A stretch of 64,000 bases of DNA from Tissierellia bacterium (GTDB lineage Bacteria; Bacillota; Clostridia; Tissierellales; Tepidimicrobiaceae): assembly GCA_012839745.1 (NCBI GenBank), contig DUMS01000007.1, positions 62,001 through 126,000 of the forward strand. Reading direction: 5' to 3'. Shown here piece after piece: positions 44,175-52,926 of this stretch; positions within the stretch are counted from its first letter, which is position 1, and each line of letters begins with the position of its first letter. The notes under the pieces are model-generated. The model was not told the origin of the DNA. It searched no databases and was given only the letters and a program-made list of their open reading frames with translations. Made by a program: the position numbers and the translations under genes.

Positions 44175-45383
44175 ATGACACTATACAAATATAAGGCTAT
44201 TACTGATAAGGGTGAGATTCTGGAAGGGTATAAGGAAGCCCAGTCAGAATATGAAATAGTAAGGATGCTCAAGAACAACAACTGTCACCCTATTGCCATA
44301 AAAGAGGATGTAAATGTAGAATCGAGGAAATTTATTATTTCCAAGAAGGTTACAAAAAAGGACATATCAGTTTTTTGCAGGCAGTTCTATACTATGCTTA
44401 ATGCAGGAGTTGGAATCGTAAACTGCTTGGATATATTGGAGAAACAGGTGGAGAACAAAAAGCTTAAAAGTGCAATAGCAGTGCTATATGAAGACGTCCA
44501 GAAGGGAATGACCCTGTCAGAAGGAATGAAAAAGCAAAAAAATGTATTCCCTGCATTACTAATCAACATGGTTGAGGCAGGAGAAGTAAGTGGCAGCCTG
44601 GATGTTCTAATGGAGAGAATGGCAATCCACTATGAAAAGGAATATAGAATTGAAAACAAGGTTAAAAATGCATTAGTCTACCCGGTTCTGCTGAGTTTCG
44701 TATCTATAGCAGTGGTTATGTTCTTGATTGTTGTAGTTATGCCTACATTTGTCAGCATGTTTGAAACTAGCGGATCTGTGCTTCCTGCACCTACCAGAAT
44801 AATGTTGGCAATAAGCAACTTTATCAGTACTTTTTGGTATTTGCTTATATTGGGATTGATATTTACAATAGCAGGTATTATGTATTTTGCAAAAACACCA
44901 AAGGGAATGCATTTTTTCGATACGCTAAAATTAAGCCTTCCAGGTATCAGAAAAGTAAATATAAAGATTATAACCTCAAGATTTACAAGGACCCTTTCCA
45001 CTTTATTATCAAGCGGAATACCTCTACTGCAGTCAATGGATGTTGTAAACAGGGTTGTGGGAAATGTTATTGTATCTGAAAAGCTTGATATTGCAAAAGA
45101 AAAAATAAGAAGGGGAGTCCCCGTATCCAAGGCTATAAAGGATACCAACATATTTTCTCCTATGGTGGATTCCATGATAAAAATAGGGGAGGAATCAGGT
45201 GCACTGGATGATATACTCTATAAAACTGCCGATTACTACGACGAGGAAGTAGAAAACTCAATGCAAAGGATGACCACCCTTCTGGAGCCTATAATGATAG
45301 TATTCATGGCTTTGATAGTAGGATTTATAGTAATATCCATGACACTGCCTATGTTTGATATGATTAATACCATTGAAATATAG
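44175..45383 (+). CDS. pilC: Type IV pilus inner-membrane platform protein PilC
   Basis: GspF/PilC family protein of 402 residues with two repeated cytoplasmic helical domains and three membrane segments (about residues 170-195, 220-245 and 375-395). It couples PilB and PilT to the growing pilus. FCRQFYTMLNAGVGIVNCLDIL near residue 68 and FTRTLSTLLSSGIPLLQSMDVV near residue 272 are the two repeat starts. Ten bases after pilT. Confidence 0.93.
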   Translation: MTLYKYKAITDKGEILEGYKEAQSEYEIVRMLKNNNCHPIAIKEDVNVESRKFIISKKVTKKDISVFCRQFYTMLNAGVGIVNCLDILEKQVENKKLKSAIAVLYEDVQKGMTLSEGMKKQKNVFPALLINMVEAGEVSGSLDVLMERMAIHYEKEYRIENKVKNALVYPVLLSFVSIAVVMFLIVVVMPTFVSMFETSGSVLPAPTRIMLAISNFISTFWYLLILGLIFTIAGIMYFAKTPKGMHFFDTLKLSLPGIRKVNIKIITSRFTRTLSTLLSSGIPLLQSMDVVNRVVGNVIVSEKLDIAKEKIRRGVPVSKAIKDTNIFSPMVDSMIKIGEESGALDDILYKTADYYDEEVENSMQRMTTLLEPIMIVFMALIVGFIVISMTLPMFDMINTIEI

Positions 45384-45433
45384 TAAAAAATTTGAGGGAA
45401 AATAAAAATGCAGTATACAACAGGACAAGCATT

Positions 45434-45442
45434 TGGTATAAT
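45434..45442 (+). promoter_or_regulatory. Extended -10 promoter upstream of the major pilin gene
   Basis: TGGTATAAT is a full extended -10 element. The -35 region (TATACA, 17 bases upstream) is weak. An extra promoter would let the pilin be made in excess of the machinery proteins. Confidence 0.55.
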
Positions 45443-45484
45443 ATATTATATAGAATTTATATTTAAAGTGAGGGGGAAGAAAGA

Positions 45485-45970
45485 ATGTTTAAATTTATTT
45501 CAAAAAAACTAAAGAAAAACAACAAAGGCTTTACACTGGCAGAGCTGATAGCTGTACTTGCAATACTAGGCATAATAGGAGCAATAGCTGTACCAAGGTT
45601 TACAGCAACTAGGAAAAATGCAGCTTTAAAGGCTCATGAAGCAAATAAAAGGACTTTAGAGAATGCCGCAAAGTTGTATTATACTGAAACAGGAAATGCA
45701 AATATTGAAACAGAAGATACAATTATTTGGAAAGGAGAAAAAGGTGATCCAAATGATCCAAATGATTCAAATAATCCAAAATATGCATGGACTGTTTATT
45801 TTGATGAATGGCCACAGATACCAGATGGATTAACAGAAAAAGACCTTGGTATAGGAGAAGATGAAAATAAAATAGTTACAAATAAAAACTACACCTATAT
45901 AGTAACAATAGAACTAGATGGTGAAGTTAAAGTTACAATAGAAGAAAAAAACCAACAACAAAATAAATAA
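45485..45970 (+). CDS. pilA: Type IV prepilin (major pilin candidate, PilA-like)
   Basis: A 161-residue prepilin. The class III-type leader of 15 residues is rich in lysine and ends in NKG, with cleavage before FTLAE; E5 of the mature protein is present and the following 20 residues are the hydrophobic helix. The rest is a small acidic globular domain with an insert KGDPNDPNDSNNPK encoded by tandem 9-base units. Its own extended -10 promoter and its place between pilC and the prepilin peptidase make it the likely major subunit. No cysteines, so no disulfide loop. Confidence 0.9.
   Translation: MFKFISKKLKKNNKGFTLAELIAVLAILGIIGAIAVPRFTATRKNAALKAHEANKRTLENAAKLYYTETGNANIETEDTIIWKGEKGDPNDPNDSNNPKYAWTVYFDEWPQIPDGLTEKDLGIGEDENKIVTNKNYTYIVTIELDGEVKVTIEEKNQQQNK
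45746..45781 (+). repeat. Tandem 9-bp repeat inside the pilin gene
   Basis: Four units: GATCCAAAT twice, then GATTCAAAT and AATCCAAAA, encoding DPN-DPN-DSN-NPK. In-frame repeat, so copy-number changes would alter the pilin surface loop without breaking the gene. Confidence 0.75.
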
Positions 45971-46066
45971 GGTAAACAGTGTTAATTATAAACCTATAGA
46001 GCTAATATTCAATATAAATAATATTTTCTCATTTTAATTCTTAATCATTACATAAGGAGGCTACAT

Positions 46067-46828
46067 ATGGCACTATTCATATTCCTATTTGGCTGTATCA
46101 TCGGTTCCTTTCTAAATGTGTGCATATATAGAATACCACAAAACAAAAGCATTGCATTTCCAGGGTCCCACTGCCCAAAGTGTAGCACTCCTTTAAAATG
46201 GTTTGATTTGTTACCTGTATTAAGTTTTGTATTCTTAAAGGGAAGGTGCAGGTATTGCGGGGAGAGAATCTCCCCAAGATACCCTGCTGTTGAATTATTA
46301 AATGGAATTATTTATTTGTTTTTGTATTACAATTTTGGGTTAGGTATTGATTTCTTCTATTATTCTCAAATAGTAAGCGTTCTTATAGTCATATTTTTTA
46401 TAGATATTGACCATCAGATAATACCGAATAGCTTAGTTTTGGTTGTATTTTTATGGGATATTGTATTTAAGATTGTAAGCTATTTTATATTAAATGAACC
46501 ATTGAGCATCCTAAATTACTTAGGTGGACTGGCTGTAGGAGCTGTGTTCTTTATATTGATATTCATCCTTTCCAAGGGAGGTATGGGAGGAGGAGACATT
46601 AAGCTTATAGGAGCATTTGGATTTATACTAGGCATGCCACGAATACTTTTGAACATGTTCCTGTCCTTTATGCTGGGCGGCATTATTTCAATATTTTTAT
46701 TGATATTTAAAATAAAGAAAAGAAAGGATCCAATTGCATTTGGTCCATTTTTAATTATTGGGTTTTTGATTTCATTGTTTTGGGGATATGAAATTATTTA
46801 TTGGTACCTATATAAAGTTTTGGGGTGA
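46067..46828 (+). CDS. pilD: Prepilin peptidase PilD
   Basis: Membrane aspartyl protease of 253 residues that cuts the leader from prepilins and N-methylates the new end. The N-terminal cytoplasmic loop has two CxxC pairs (CPKC near residue 35 and CRYC near residue 62), and the catalytic aspartates are in DIDHQIIPN near residue 122 and the GGGDIKLIGA motif near residue 182. About seven membrane segments. AAGGAGGC ribosome-binding site before the ATG. Confidence 0.95.
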   Translation: MALFIFLFGCIIGSFLNVCIYRIPQNKSIAFPGSHCPKCSTPLKWFDLLPVLSFVFLKGRCRYCGERISPRYPAVELLNGIIYLFLYYNFGLGIDFFYYSQIVSVLIVIFFIDIDHQIIPNSLVLVVFLWDIVFKIVSYFILNEPLSILNYLGGLAVGAVFFILIFILSKGGMGGGDIKLIGAFGFILGMPRILLNMFLSFMLGGIISIFLLIFKIKKRKDPIAFGPFLIIGFLISLFWGYEIIYWYLYKVLG

Positions 46829-46832
46829 GATT

Positions 46833-47026
46833 ATGAATAACTCTAAGGGAAATATCCTGATATCTCTTCTTTATTACTCATCATAACACGAGTCCTTTCA
46901 CCTGTTATATATAAATACCTGTTATCCAACCTACTTTGCACCAGATTTAGCATTATGGAGTCGAATCATAATAAAAATCCGGGAAAGAGTATACATTTAA
47001 GGCAACAAATTTATATTTTGAAGTAA
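46833..47026 (+). pseudogene. Possible decayed prepilin-like gene
   Basis: After GGGGTGA an ATG starts MNNSKGNILISLLYYSS, which looks like the start of a minor prepilin (basic leader, glycine, hydrophobic run), then stops at TAA 46884. Another frame stays open for about 47 codons from that point to TAA 47024-47026, so a frameshift plus deletion would explain both. The region lies between pilD and pilM and is otherwise empty. Evidence is thin; it may simply be non-coding. Confidence 0.3.
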
Positions 47027-47077
47027 ATTAAAGTACCTGTTAACAGCATACTAGAATAGCACCTACGAAGGAGTTGA

Positions 47078-48148
47078 TTGACATTGGGCTTAAGCTTTAA
47101 AGGCAGGCAGAAGGTTATAGCCTTGGATATTGGTGCTTATAGCATAAAGGTAGTAGAAGGCAAGGAGAATAAAAAAGGAATCGTTATAAATAAATTCTTC
47201 ACCATCAAAACACCATTAGGTGTACTTAAGGATGGCAGCATTTTGGACAAGGATTTATTGCATTATGTCATAAGCGAAGAGTTTAAGAAAAGGAAAATTA
47301 GAACAAAAGATGTATATATCACAATAAACAGCTCAAAAATTCTCACTCGTGAGATAACAATTCCAAAGGTTGATGAAGATGATATAGAAAGCTTTTTAAG
47401 GTTTCAGATTGAGGATTATATACCAGTAAGCATGGATAATTATGTAATCCAGTATAAAATACTGGAAACGTTTTATGAGGACAATTTGGAAAAGATAAAC
47501 TTACTGATTATTGCCATACCAAAGGACATGGTGGAGGATTACTTAGACCTTTTAAAAAATCTAAACCTTAATCCAGTGGTTATGGACTACCAGCCAAACT
47601 CCATAGCAAAGTTAATAAAGTATAATAGTTTAATAAACAATGCTTATCCCACAGAGGATATAACCTTTGCCAATATAGATATAGGATATGACAGCACTAA
47701 AATATCCATCATTAAAAATGGAAACATACTGGTTTCAAGGATAATTGAAATTGGAGGAAGCTATATAGACCAAAGCATATTGAATTTTAATGAGTTTACC
47801 GTTGATGAAATAGAGGATAGGAAACGAAAAATAGAGAATATCAACAGAATAGATGAGGATGATGAAAGTCATGGCATTTCAAACATTATCAAGACTTCCA
47901 TAATACTCCTTACCGAAAAAATAGAATTGGTATTCAGATACTATTTGTCCAGAAGGCCTGACAATTCCATAAATCTGATTCTAATTACCGGAGGAGTTTC
48001 AAATATAAAGGGATTGGACAACATGCTTTCAAATATGTTCAACATGCCTGCCATATCCATAGAAACCCTCGACAATGTTGATTTTAAAGGTAAATTTTCC
48101 GATTATGCAAACTCAATAGGTACAATCATTAGAACATCAGGAGTGTAG
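47078..48148 (+). CDS. pilM: Type IV pilus assembly protein PilM
   Basis: Actin-like cytoplasmic protein of 356 residues that binds the N-terminus of PilN and links it to the ATPases. ALDIGAYSIKVVEG near residue 16 is the phosphate-1 motif; ANIDIGYDSTKISII near residue 206 and LILITGGVSNIKGLD near residue 305 are the later ATP-binding motifs. Two TTG codons, 47078 and 47084, both lie near AAGGAG at slightly non-ideal spacing, so the start is uncertain by two residues. First gene of pilMNO. Confidence 0.9.
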   Translation: MTLGLSFKGRQKVIALDIGAYSIKVVEGKENKKGIVINKFFTIKTPLGVLKDGSILDKDLLHYVISEEFKKRKIRTKDVYITINSSKILTREITIPKVDEDDIESFLRFQIEDYIPVSMDNYVIQYKILETFYEDNLEKINLLIIAIPKDMVEDYLDLLKNLNLNPVVMDYQPNSIAKLIKYNSLINNAYPTEDITFANIDIGYDSTKISIIKNGNILVSRIIEIGGSYIDQSILNFNEFTVDEIEDRKRKIENINRIDEDDESHGISNIIKTSIILLTEKIELVFRYYLSRRPDNSINLILITGGVSNIKGLDNMLSNMFNMPAISIETLDNVDFKGKFSDYANSIGTIIRTSGV

Positions 48149-48150
48149 CT

Positions 48151-48738
48151 ATGAAAGACTTAAATTTTTTTGATTCATATGTTGTAAAGAAAAAAATTAA
48201 TATAGATAAGCAGGTTATTTTTTATATCATTGGATTTTCTTTGCTTATTATTGTAATGATATATTGTGCTTTTAATCAGTTTAGAATTACCAAACTGTCA
48301 AAGGAGATTTCTACTTTGAACAAAGTAATAGAGGATGAAAGGGTAATTAGCAAGATTGATGAAATAAATAAAAAGAACAGCGAATTGGATTCCCTAAAGG
48401 AAAGCATAAAGCAAACAGAAGTCCAGGACAGATTTATCAGGGAAAATGCTACAATTGACGCCAGCATACTTGAAATGATTACTTCAAGCATGCAAAAGGA
48501 TGTATTTCTTACTTCTTTAAACCTTTACACTGATAAGGTCAGTGTAGTGGGGAAGGCAAAGGACCAGATTTTAATAGCTCAGTTTGTTGAGAATCTTGAA
48601 TCCTTTGAACCAATTAAGGGAGTATTTGTTTCATCAATATCTAAAGAGGAACAATATTACAGCTTTATATTGGATTTGAGCTTAAAGGAAGTGATGACAG
48701 ATGGAGAAGGTACAGCTATTGAAGAGCCCGAAAATTAA
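48151..48738 (+). CDS. pilN: Type IV pilus assembly protein PilN
   Basis: A 195-residue bitopic membrane protein: short cytoplasmic N-terminus with DLNFFDSY (PilM-binding position), one membrane helix (about residues 23-45), a coiled coil (about 48-90) and a ferredoxin-like beta-alpha domain with MTSSMQKDVFLTSLNLY. It begins two bases after pilM and overlaps pilO by 38 bases, so the three are co-translated. Confidence 0.85.
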   Translation: MKDLNFFDSYVVKKKINIDKQVIFYIIGFSLLIIVMIYCAFNQFRITKLSKEISTLNKVIEDERVISKIDEINKKNSELDSLKESIKQTEVQDRFIRENATIDASILEMITSSMQKDVFLTSLNLYTDKVSVVGKAKDQILIAQFVENLESFEPIKGVFVSSISKEEQYYSFILDLSLKEVMTDGEGTAIEEPEN

Positions 48739-50110
48739 GGGTAGATTGACAAAAAGGGAAAAGAATTTGCTTATAATTCTGCTGCTTGTAATAGTTATTT
48801 ATGCAGTCTATACATTCATTATCAATCCCCAACTCAATAAACTACAGAGCTTAAATGAACAGAAATCAGCATTGGAGACCAGAATATCCCAAATAGATTC
48901 AATTATTGGCAGTGAAAAGGATATCGAAGAAAGATTAAGCAAACTGCGAGACAAAAAGGAAAACCTTGAAAGCAGATTTTTTGCTTCATTAAGCCAATCT
49001 CAACTTATAAGCCTTCTAGAGGAAATGACAAGGGATGATGGATTTGTAGCTGAGGATATGGTTTTCTATGACAAGCAGGAAGAGCAAATAGGGGATATGT
49101 CCTTTGTGAGAATGGATGTTGACATACCTTATAGGGGTACTTATGAGGGGGTATTAAGGGTATTAAAGGGCATCTCATCCTACCCAAAAAAGATCATTGT
49201 AACCAGCTTGATTATGGATAGCACAGGTGATGAACTGGCAGGCACTTTATCCTTAAGCTTTTACAGCATGGACGGCAGAGATGATTCTAAAGGTACTATA
49301 AGTATTCCAGAGGCTGTTGATGAATTTAAGGAAGACCCATTCCTGCCTTTTGATGAGTATGAAGCAGATATGGATGATATAATTGAAAAGGAGATAAAAG
49401 AAGATATTACAGAGCCAATTGGGGAGTTTGAAGAAGGAATAACAGATAATTATTATAGGGAGATTCTGGAGGATTTTGAAGAAGGAAATTTTGATTTCAT
49501 ACCTTCCAATAGATATGTACAGGGGAATGTATTTAGATCAGCAACAAGCAAGTCAAACAGAAATTCTGTCAGGCTAGAATACAGCATTTTGGCTATTGAG
49601 GATGAAAACAGGGCATATATAGACTTGTCAGACAGGAAGACTTCTATTAAATATCCTCCATCTTCCATTGGATTGTGGATATATTCCTATGGATATTCGC
49701 CATCCACAATAGGATTAAAGTTAATAGGTCAGAATAATGAGGAGTATTATCTCCCCATTTCTGAAGGAATATCATGGATAGGCTGGAATTATGTTGAAAC
49801 AGTTCCACCTTTGGATGTTTCTCTGTATCCTTTGAAAATAGACAAGCTGTATCTGGAGCTTACAAATTACAGGGATGATTTTGGAGTGCTGCTATTTGAT
49901 AAGCTTGAAGCCAATTATCCTGTAGATAGCAACAATTCAGGCCAGTCTTTCCTGTTCCATATGGTTAAACAAGGGGAAACACTGGACGATATAAGCATGA
50001 AGTACTATGGTACTAAAGAAAAGAAAGGCTTAATTAAGCAGTACAATGAGATTACGTCAGATAACATTCAACCGGGAAGAATTCTGGTTATTCCAAGGCA
50101 GGAGGAGTAG
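48701..50110 (+). CDS. pilO: PilO-type protein extended by jelly-roll-like and LysM domains
   Basis: A 469-residue protein, more than twice the usual PilO length. Residues 22-41 are a membrane helix, about 43-92 a coiled coil, and about 95-190 the PilO ferredoxin-like domain. An acidic linker follows, then about 250-410 a beta domain with FVPSNRYVQGNVF-like start (here FIPSNRYVQGNVFRS), IGLWIYSYGYSPSTIGLKLI and WIGWNYVETVPP, a pattern seen in galactose-binding jelly rolls of clostridial wall proteins. Residues about 419-469 are a LysM domain (VKQGETLDDISMKYYG). The outer part would sit in the wall and bind glycan. ATG at 48701 follows AAGGAAGTG inside pilN; a TTG at 48719 is possible. Confidence 0.82.
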   Translation: MEKVQLLKSPKIKGRLTKREKNLLIILLLVIVIYAVYTFIINPQLNKLQSLNEQKSALETRISQIDSIIGSEKDIEERLSKLRDKKENLESRFFASLSQSQLISLLEEMTRDDGFVAEDMVFYDKQEEQIGDMSFVRMDVDIPYRGTYEGVLRVLKGISSYPKKIIVTSLIMDSTGDELAGTLSLSFYSMDGRDDSKGTISIPEAVDEFKEDPFLPFDEYEADMDDIIEKEIKEDITEPIGEFEEGITDNYYREILEDFEEGNFDFIPSNRYVQGNVFRSATSKSNRNSVRLEYSILAIEDENRAYIDLSDRKTSIKYPPSSIGLWIYSYGYSPSTIGLKLIGQNNEEYYLPISEGISWIGWNYVETVPPLDVSLYPLKIDKLYLELTNYRDDFGVLLFDKLEANYPVDSNNSGQSFLFHMVKQGETLDDISMKYYGTKEKKGLIKQYNEITSDNIQPGRILVIPRQEE

Positions 50111-50113
50111 AGC

Positions 50114-52012
50114 ATGAAATATTTAAGGTATCTGGTAATTGTATTGGCATTTCTTTTGATTTTGCCCCAAGTGGTTTTGGGAAGCGCTATTGAAAGAGAA
50201 TATGAACAAGCCAGGGAAATTGGAGCGATAATTGGCTACAACCATGGATTGGTATATGACCATATACCAACTCTAAATGAAGTTATTGCCATCTATGAAA
50301 TGTATTTCAGCAATAAGGATTCGGTACACAGGAATTATTTTATTGAAGGTTACTACGAAGGGTTTGAAAAGACCTATAAAAAGAGTGACAGCGCACCTAT
50401 TGCAGTTGAACCTGTTGAATACGCAGATGTGCTGGGATTTACCTTAGGAGAAATATACGGAATCAGGGATTGTGAAGATGGTAAAAAATACAACCCAAGG
50501 TCTGCACTCCCTTCAGATAATACTATAATAGTAAATTATAAATTGGGAAATTTATCCTATGAAGACAGAATATCTTTTCTTAAAACCTTTAAGGAAAGCT
50601 TTGAAAAGGGATATAGAGAAGGGTATATAAGGGTAAATTTCAACTCTTTTAAGATATCCTATGATGGTGGACTAGCCGATGGAGAATACTTTGGAAGTCT
50701 TCTTGGAGAGATGAATGGCATAAAGGATTTTCTTAATGGATTAAACAATAATTATAAAAGAAATATGCCATCAGACAAAAAAATAGAGGCCGACTACTCC
50801 CTGGATGATGTTGATAAAAACTATAGGGAAGGATTCATTTCAGGTTTTAAGGAAGCCTATGAAGAAAGCTACAACGAATCATACTACAACGCAAAAACTG
50901 AAGACAATAAAAAACCATATGAAAATGGATATGCGAACGGTAAGGAATCAGGATTAGAACAGGGGCAGTTCTTAGCAACAGAAGATTTCAGCAAAAATAT
51001 GGAGAATGACTGGAGAAGGCATTATCCTTCAACTTCTGAGATCATTAGGGATTACAATTTGATTTTGCAGAATACAGCTTACAGAAACAGCTTTATAAGC
51101 GGATTTATTGAGGGGTTATACCAGGGCTATAATGATGAATTTGAAAGGCTATATAGTCAATTTGTTGCCAATAAGTCTGTAATTGAAACAATTCCTTTAT
51201 CAGGAGGGGAGATAAAATCAGCTGACGGTGGCTTTACACTAAAGGTGGATAAAGGAACCTATTACAATCCTGTAACAGTAAAGCTTGAGGCTCAGATAGA
51301 TACCCCTTTCAATGGATTAATAAAAGCTTCTGAAATCTATAAAGTAAGCATTATAAATAAATCTGGGGAATTAGACAATGAGAAGCATATTGAGTTAGTA
51401 TTTGAGTACTATGGAGGTAACAATGGAGGTATATACAAGAAAATAGAGGATAAGTGGATTTACATACCTTCTATAATTGAAGATGGATACATCAAGGCTT
51501 TTGTAAAACCTGATTCCATTAAGGAAAATGGAAGCACCTATGGAGTATTTGTAGATAAGAATTATGAAGTATTACTTGATGTAAGAAGCCATTGGGCTAA
51601 AGATGAAATTATAGCTTATCAAAGGAGGGGCATTGTATCAGGATATTCTGACAGAACATTCAGACCAGATAAAGAGATTACTTGGGGAGAATTTTTATTA
51701 ATATTAAATAGAGTATACAAATGGATTGATTCCAGTAATCCATCTATTAAGGATGTGATGCAATACGCACTGGATAAGGGATATATAGAAAACACCTATT
51801 CTAATATTATAAATGCTCCTATAACCTACAGGGAAGTTGAGAGCGTAATGAGGAAAATATTCAATTCAGACAGTTTTCAATGGTATAATGTTTCAGCTAA
51901 AATGCTTTATGAAAAGCAGTACAAATGCAAGAGCTACTACAGCAAGGATAACAATATGACAAGGGCTGAAGCTATATATATGCTCTATATCATAAATGAA
52001 TGGAGGTATTAA
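50114..52012 (+). CDS. Secreted SLH-domain protein with four novel Tyr/Gly-rich repeats
   Basis: A 632-residue secreted protein. Residues 1-25 are a signal peptide. Residues about 34-348 hold four copies of a roughly 66-residue unit: G-x3-G-x4-G, then MPSxxxI and Y-x-L, then YRxxFIxGFxEAYxxGY. Residues about 360-480 form a beta domain (GGEIKSADGGFTLKVDKGTYYNP). One clear S-layer homology domain starts at DVRSHWAKDEI (about 490-540), followed by a weaker second one ending in MTRAEAIYMLYIINEWRY. SLH domains bind pyruvylated wall polymer. The gene starts three bases after pilO and ends into the first minor pilin, so it belongs to the pilus operon; it may anchor or guide the pilus at the S-layer. 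I do not recognise the repeat family. Confidence 0.85.
   Translation: MKYLRYLVIVLAFLLILPQVVLGSAIEREYEQAREIGAIIGYNHGLVYDHIPTLNEVIAIYEMYFSNKDSVHRNYFIEGYYEGFEKTYKKSDSAPIAVEPVEYADVLGFTLGEIYGIRDCEDGKKYNPRSALPSDNTIIVNYKLGNLSYEDRISFLKTFKESFEKGYREGYIRVNFNSFKISYDGGLADGEYFGSLLGEMNGIKDFLNGLNNNYKRNMPSDKKIEADYSLDDVDKNYREGFISGFKEAYEESYNESYYNAKTEDNKKPYENGYANGKESGLEQGQFLATEDFSKNMENDWRRHYPSTSEIIRDYNLILQNTAYRNSFISGFIEGLYQGYNDEFERLYSQFVANKSVIETIPLSGGEIKSADGGFTLKVDKGTYYNPVTVKLEAQIDTPFNGLIKASEIYKVSIINKSGELDNEKHIELVFEYYGGNNGGIYKKIEDKWIYIPSIIEDGYIKAFVKPDSIKENGSTYGVFVDKNYEVLLDVRSHWAKDEIIAYQRRGIVSGYSDRTFRPDKEITWGEFLLILNRVYKWIDSSNPSIKDVMQYALDKGYIENTYSNIINAPITYREVESVMRKIFNSDSFQWYNVSAKMLYEKQYKCKSYYSKDNNMTRAEAIYMLYIINEWRY
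50213..51157 (+). repeat. Four tandem copies of a ~66-residue protein repeat
   Basis: Within the SLH protein, residues about 34-88, 104-172, 187-256 and 271-348 align as: hydrophobic G-x3-G segment, a polar insert ending in PS/PT, a short I-x3-Y-x-L, then R-x2-F-h-x-G/T-F-x-E-x-h-x-x-G/S-Y. Copy 1 lacks about nine residues of the insert. DNA identity between copies is low, so the duplication is old. Confidence 0.75.
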
Positions 52013-52023
52013 TTCTAGAATGT

Positions 52024-52467
52024 GTGGATATTAAAGGCCTTACATTTATAGAAGTGATACTTGTAATATGTATAATTTCTTTTATATTGATGATTGCCAT
52101 TCTGAACAGCAGTATAGCATTGGATTTTAAGGAAAAAAGCGAACTGAGGGAATTCAAGAAGGATATTGAATATGCAAGGAACAGGGCAATAGTAGAATCA
52201 AGGCTATATACTGTAGTTATTAACCCAAGCAAGAATTCTTACACTGTCATTAATTATAACAACCTGGGCAAAAACACTGTAAAGGAGAAAAAATTTGCAT
52301 ATGGCATTAAATTAGTAAGCACGAATTTTCCGCAAAATGAGGTTACTTTTAATTATTCTGGCGTACCATTAACAGCTGGAACCATAAAATTGAAAAACAG
52401 GAAAGGGAAGTACATTGAGATAACCATTACTCCTGTAACAGGAAGGGTAAATGTTAAGATTGATTAG
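52024..52467 (+). CDS. Minor pseudopilin, GspH/PilE-like
   Basis: A prepilin-like protein with leader MDIKG and mature start LTFIEVILVICIISF carrying E5. The C-terminal 110 residues are beta-rich with conserved ARNRAIVESRLYTVVIN, like GspH/FimT. The start is uncertain: GGAGGT at 52002-52007 excludes the ATG at 52000, leaving GTG 52024 at an unusually long spacing; a rare ATT (52012) would fit better. It overlaps or abuts the end of the SLH gene. One of four minor pilins expected to form the pilus tip. Confidence 0.75.
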   Translation: MDIKGLTFIEVILVICIISFILMIAILNSSIALDFKEKSELREFKKDIEYARNRAIVESRLYTVVINPSKNSYTVINYNNLGKNTVKEKKFAYGIKLVSTNFPQNEVTFNYSGVPLTAGTIKLKNRKGKYIEITITPVTGRVNVKID

Positions 52468-52485
52468 AAAACCATGGGTGGTATT

Positions 52486-52926
52486 ATGCTTGGTAGAAAT
52501 GGATTCCTGTTTGTTGAAATTATAATGGGACTATTTCTTATAGGCATAATAGCTGTTACATGCCTGCCTTTAATAAGCACTTCAATAGACAATATGAGAT
52601 TGGCCAGAATAAAGGCTGAGATGATTTTCCTTGCTGAATCAGCAATGGAAAGGATTTTGAATTATGATCCAAAACATGAAAATAACGATTATATATTTGA
52701 TATATCTTTATGTGAGCTGATAAGGGTATTAGCAACAAATGAAAATACTGTTGTAGATTTGCCTTTAAATGATGAATCTTGCGATTACAGGCTTAGAATC
52801 TGCAAATGCAGCCTCAATGATAAGCTATGGGAAATACATTTAGAATTATCATCTGTTAAGGAAGGAGGGAAAATTGAAGATATCATTTTGCGCTCCATTA
52901 TTCCATCTAAGGATTATGAGGAATAG
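52486..52926 (+). CDS. Minor pseudopilin, GspI/PilV-like
   Basis: A 146-residue prepilin-like protein from the ATG at 52486 (preceded by GGGTGGT). Leader MLGRNG, then FLFVEIIMGLFLIGI with E5 and a further hydrophobic run. The rest is a small domain with four cysteines (SLCEL, ESCDYR, RICKCS), unusual among the pilins here and possibly disulfide-bonded outside the cell. Position after the GspH-like gene fits a GspI/PilV role. Confidence 0.75.
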   Translation: MLGRNGFLFVEIIMGLFLIGIIAVTCLPLISTSIDNMRLARIKAEMIFLAESAMERILNYDPKHENNDYIFDISLCELIRVLATNENTVVDLPLNDESCDYRLRICKCSLNDKLWEIHLELSSVKEGGKIEDIILRSIIPSKDYEE

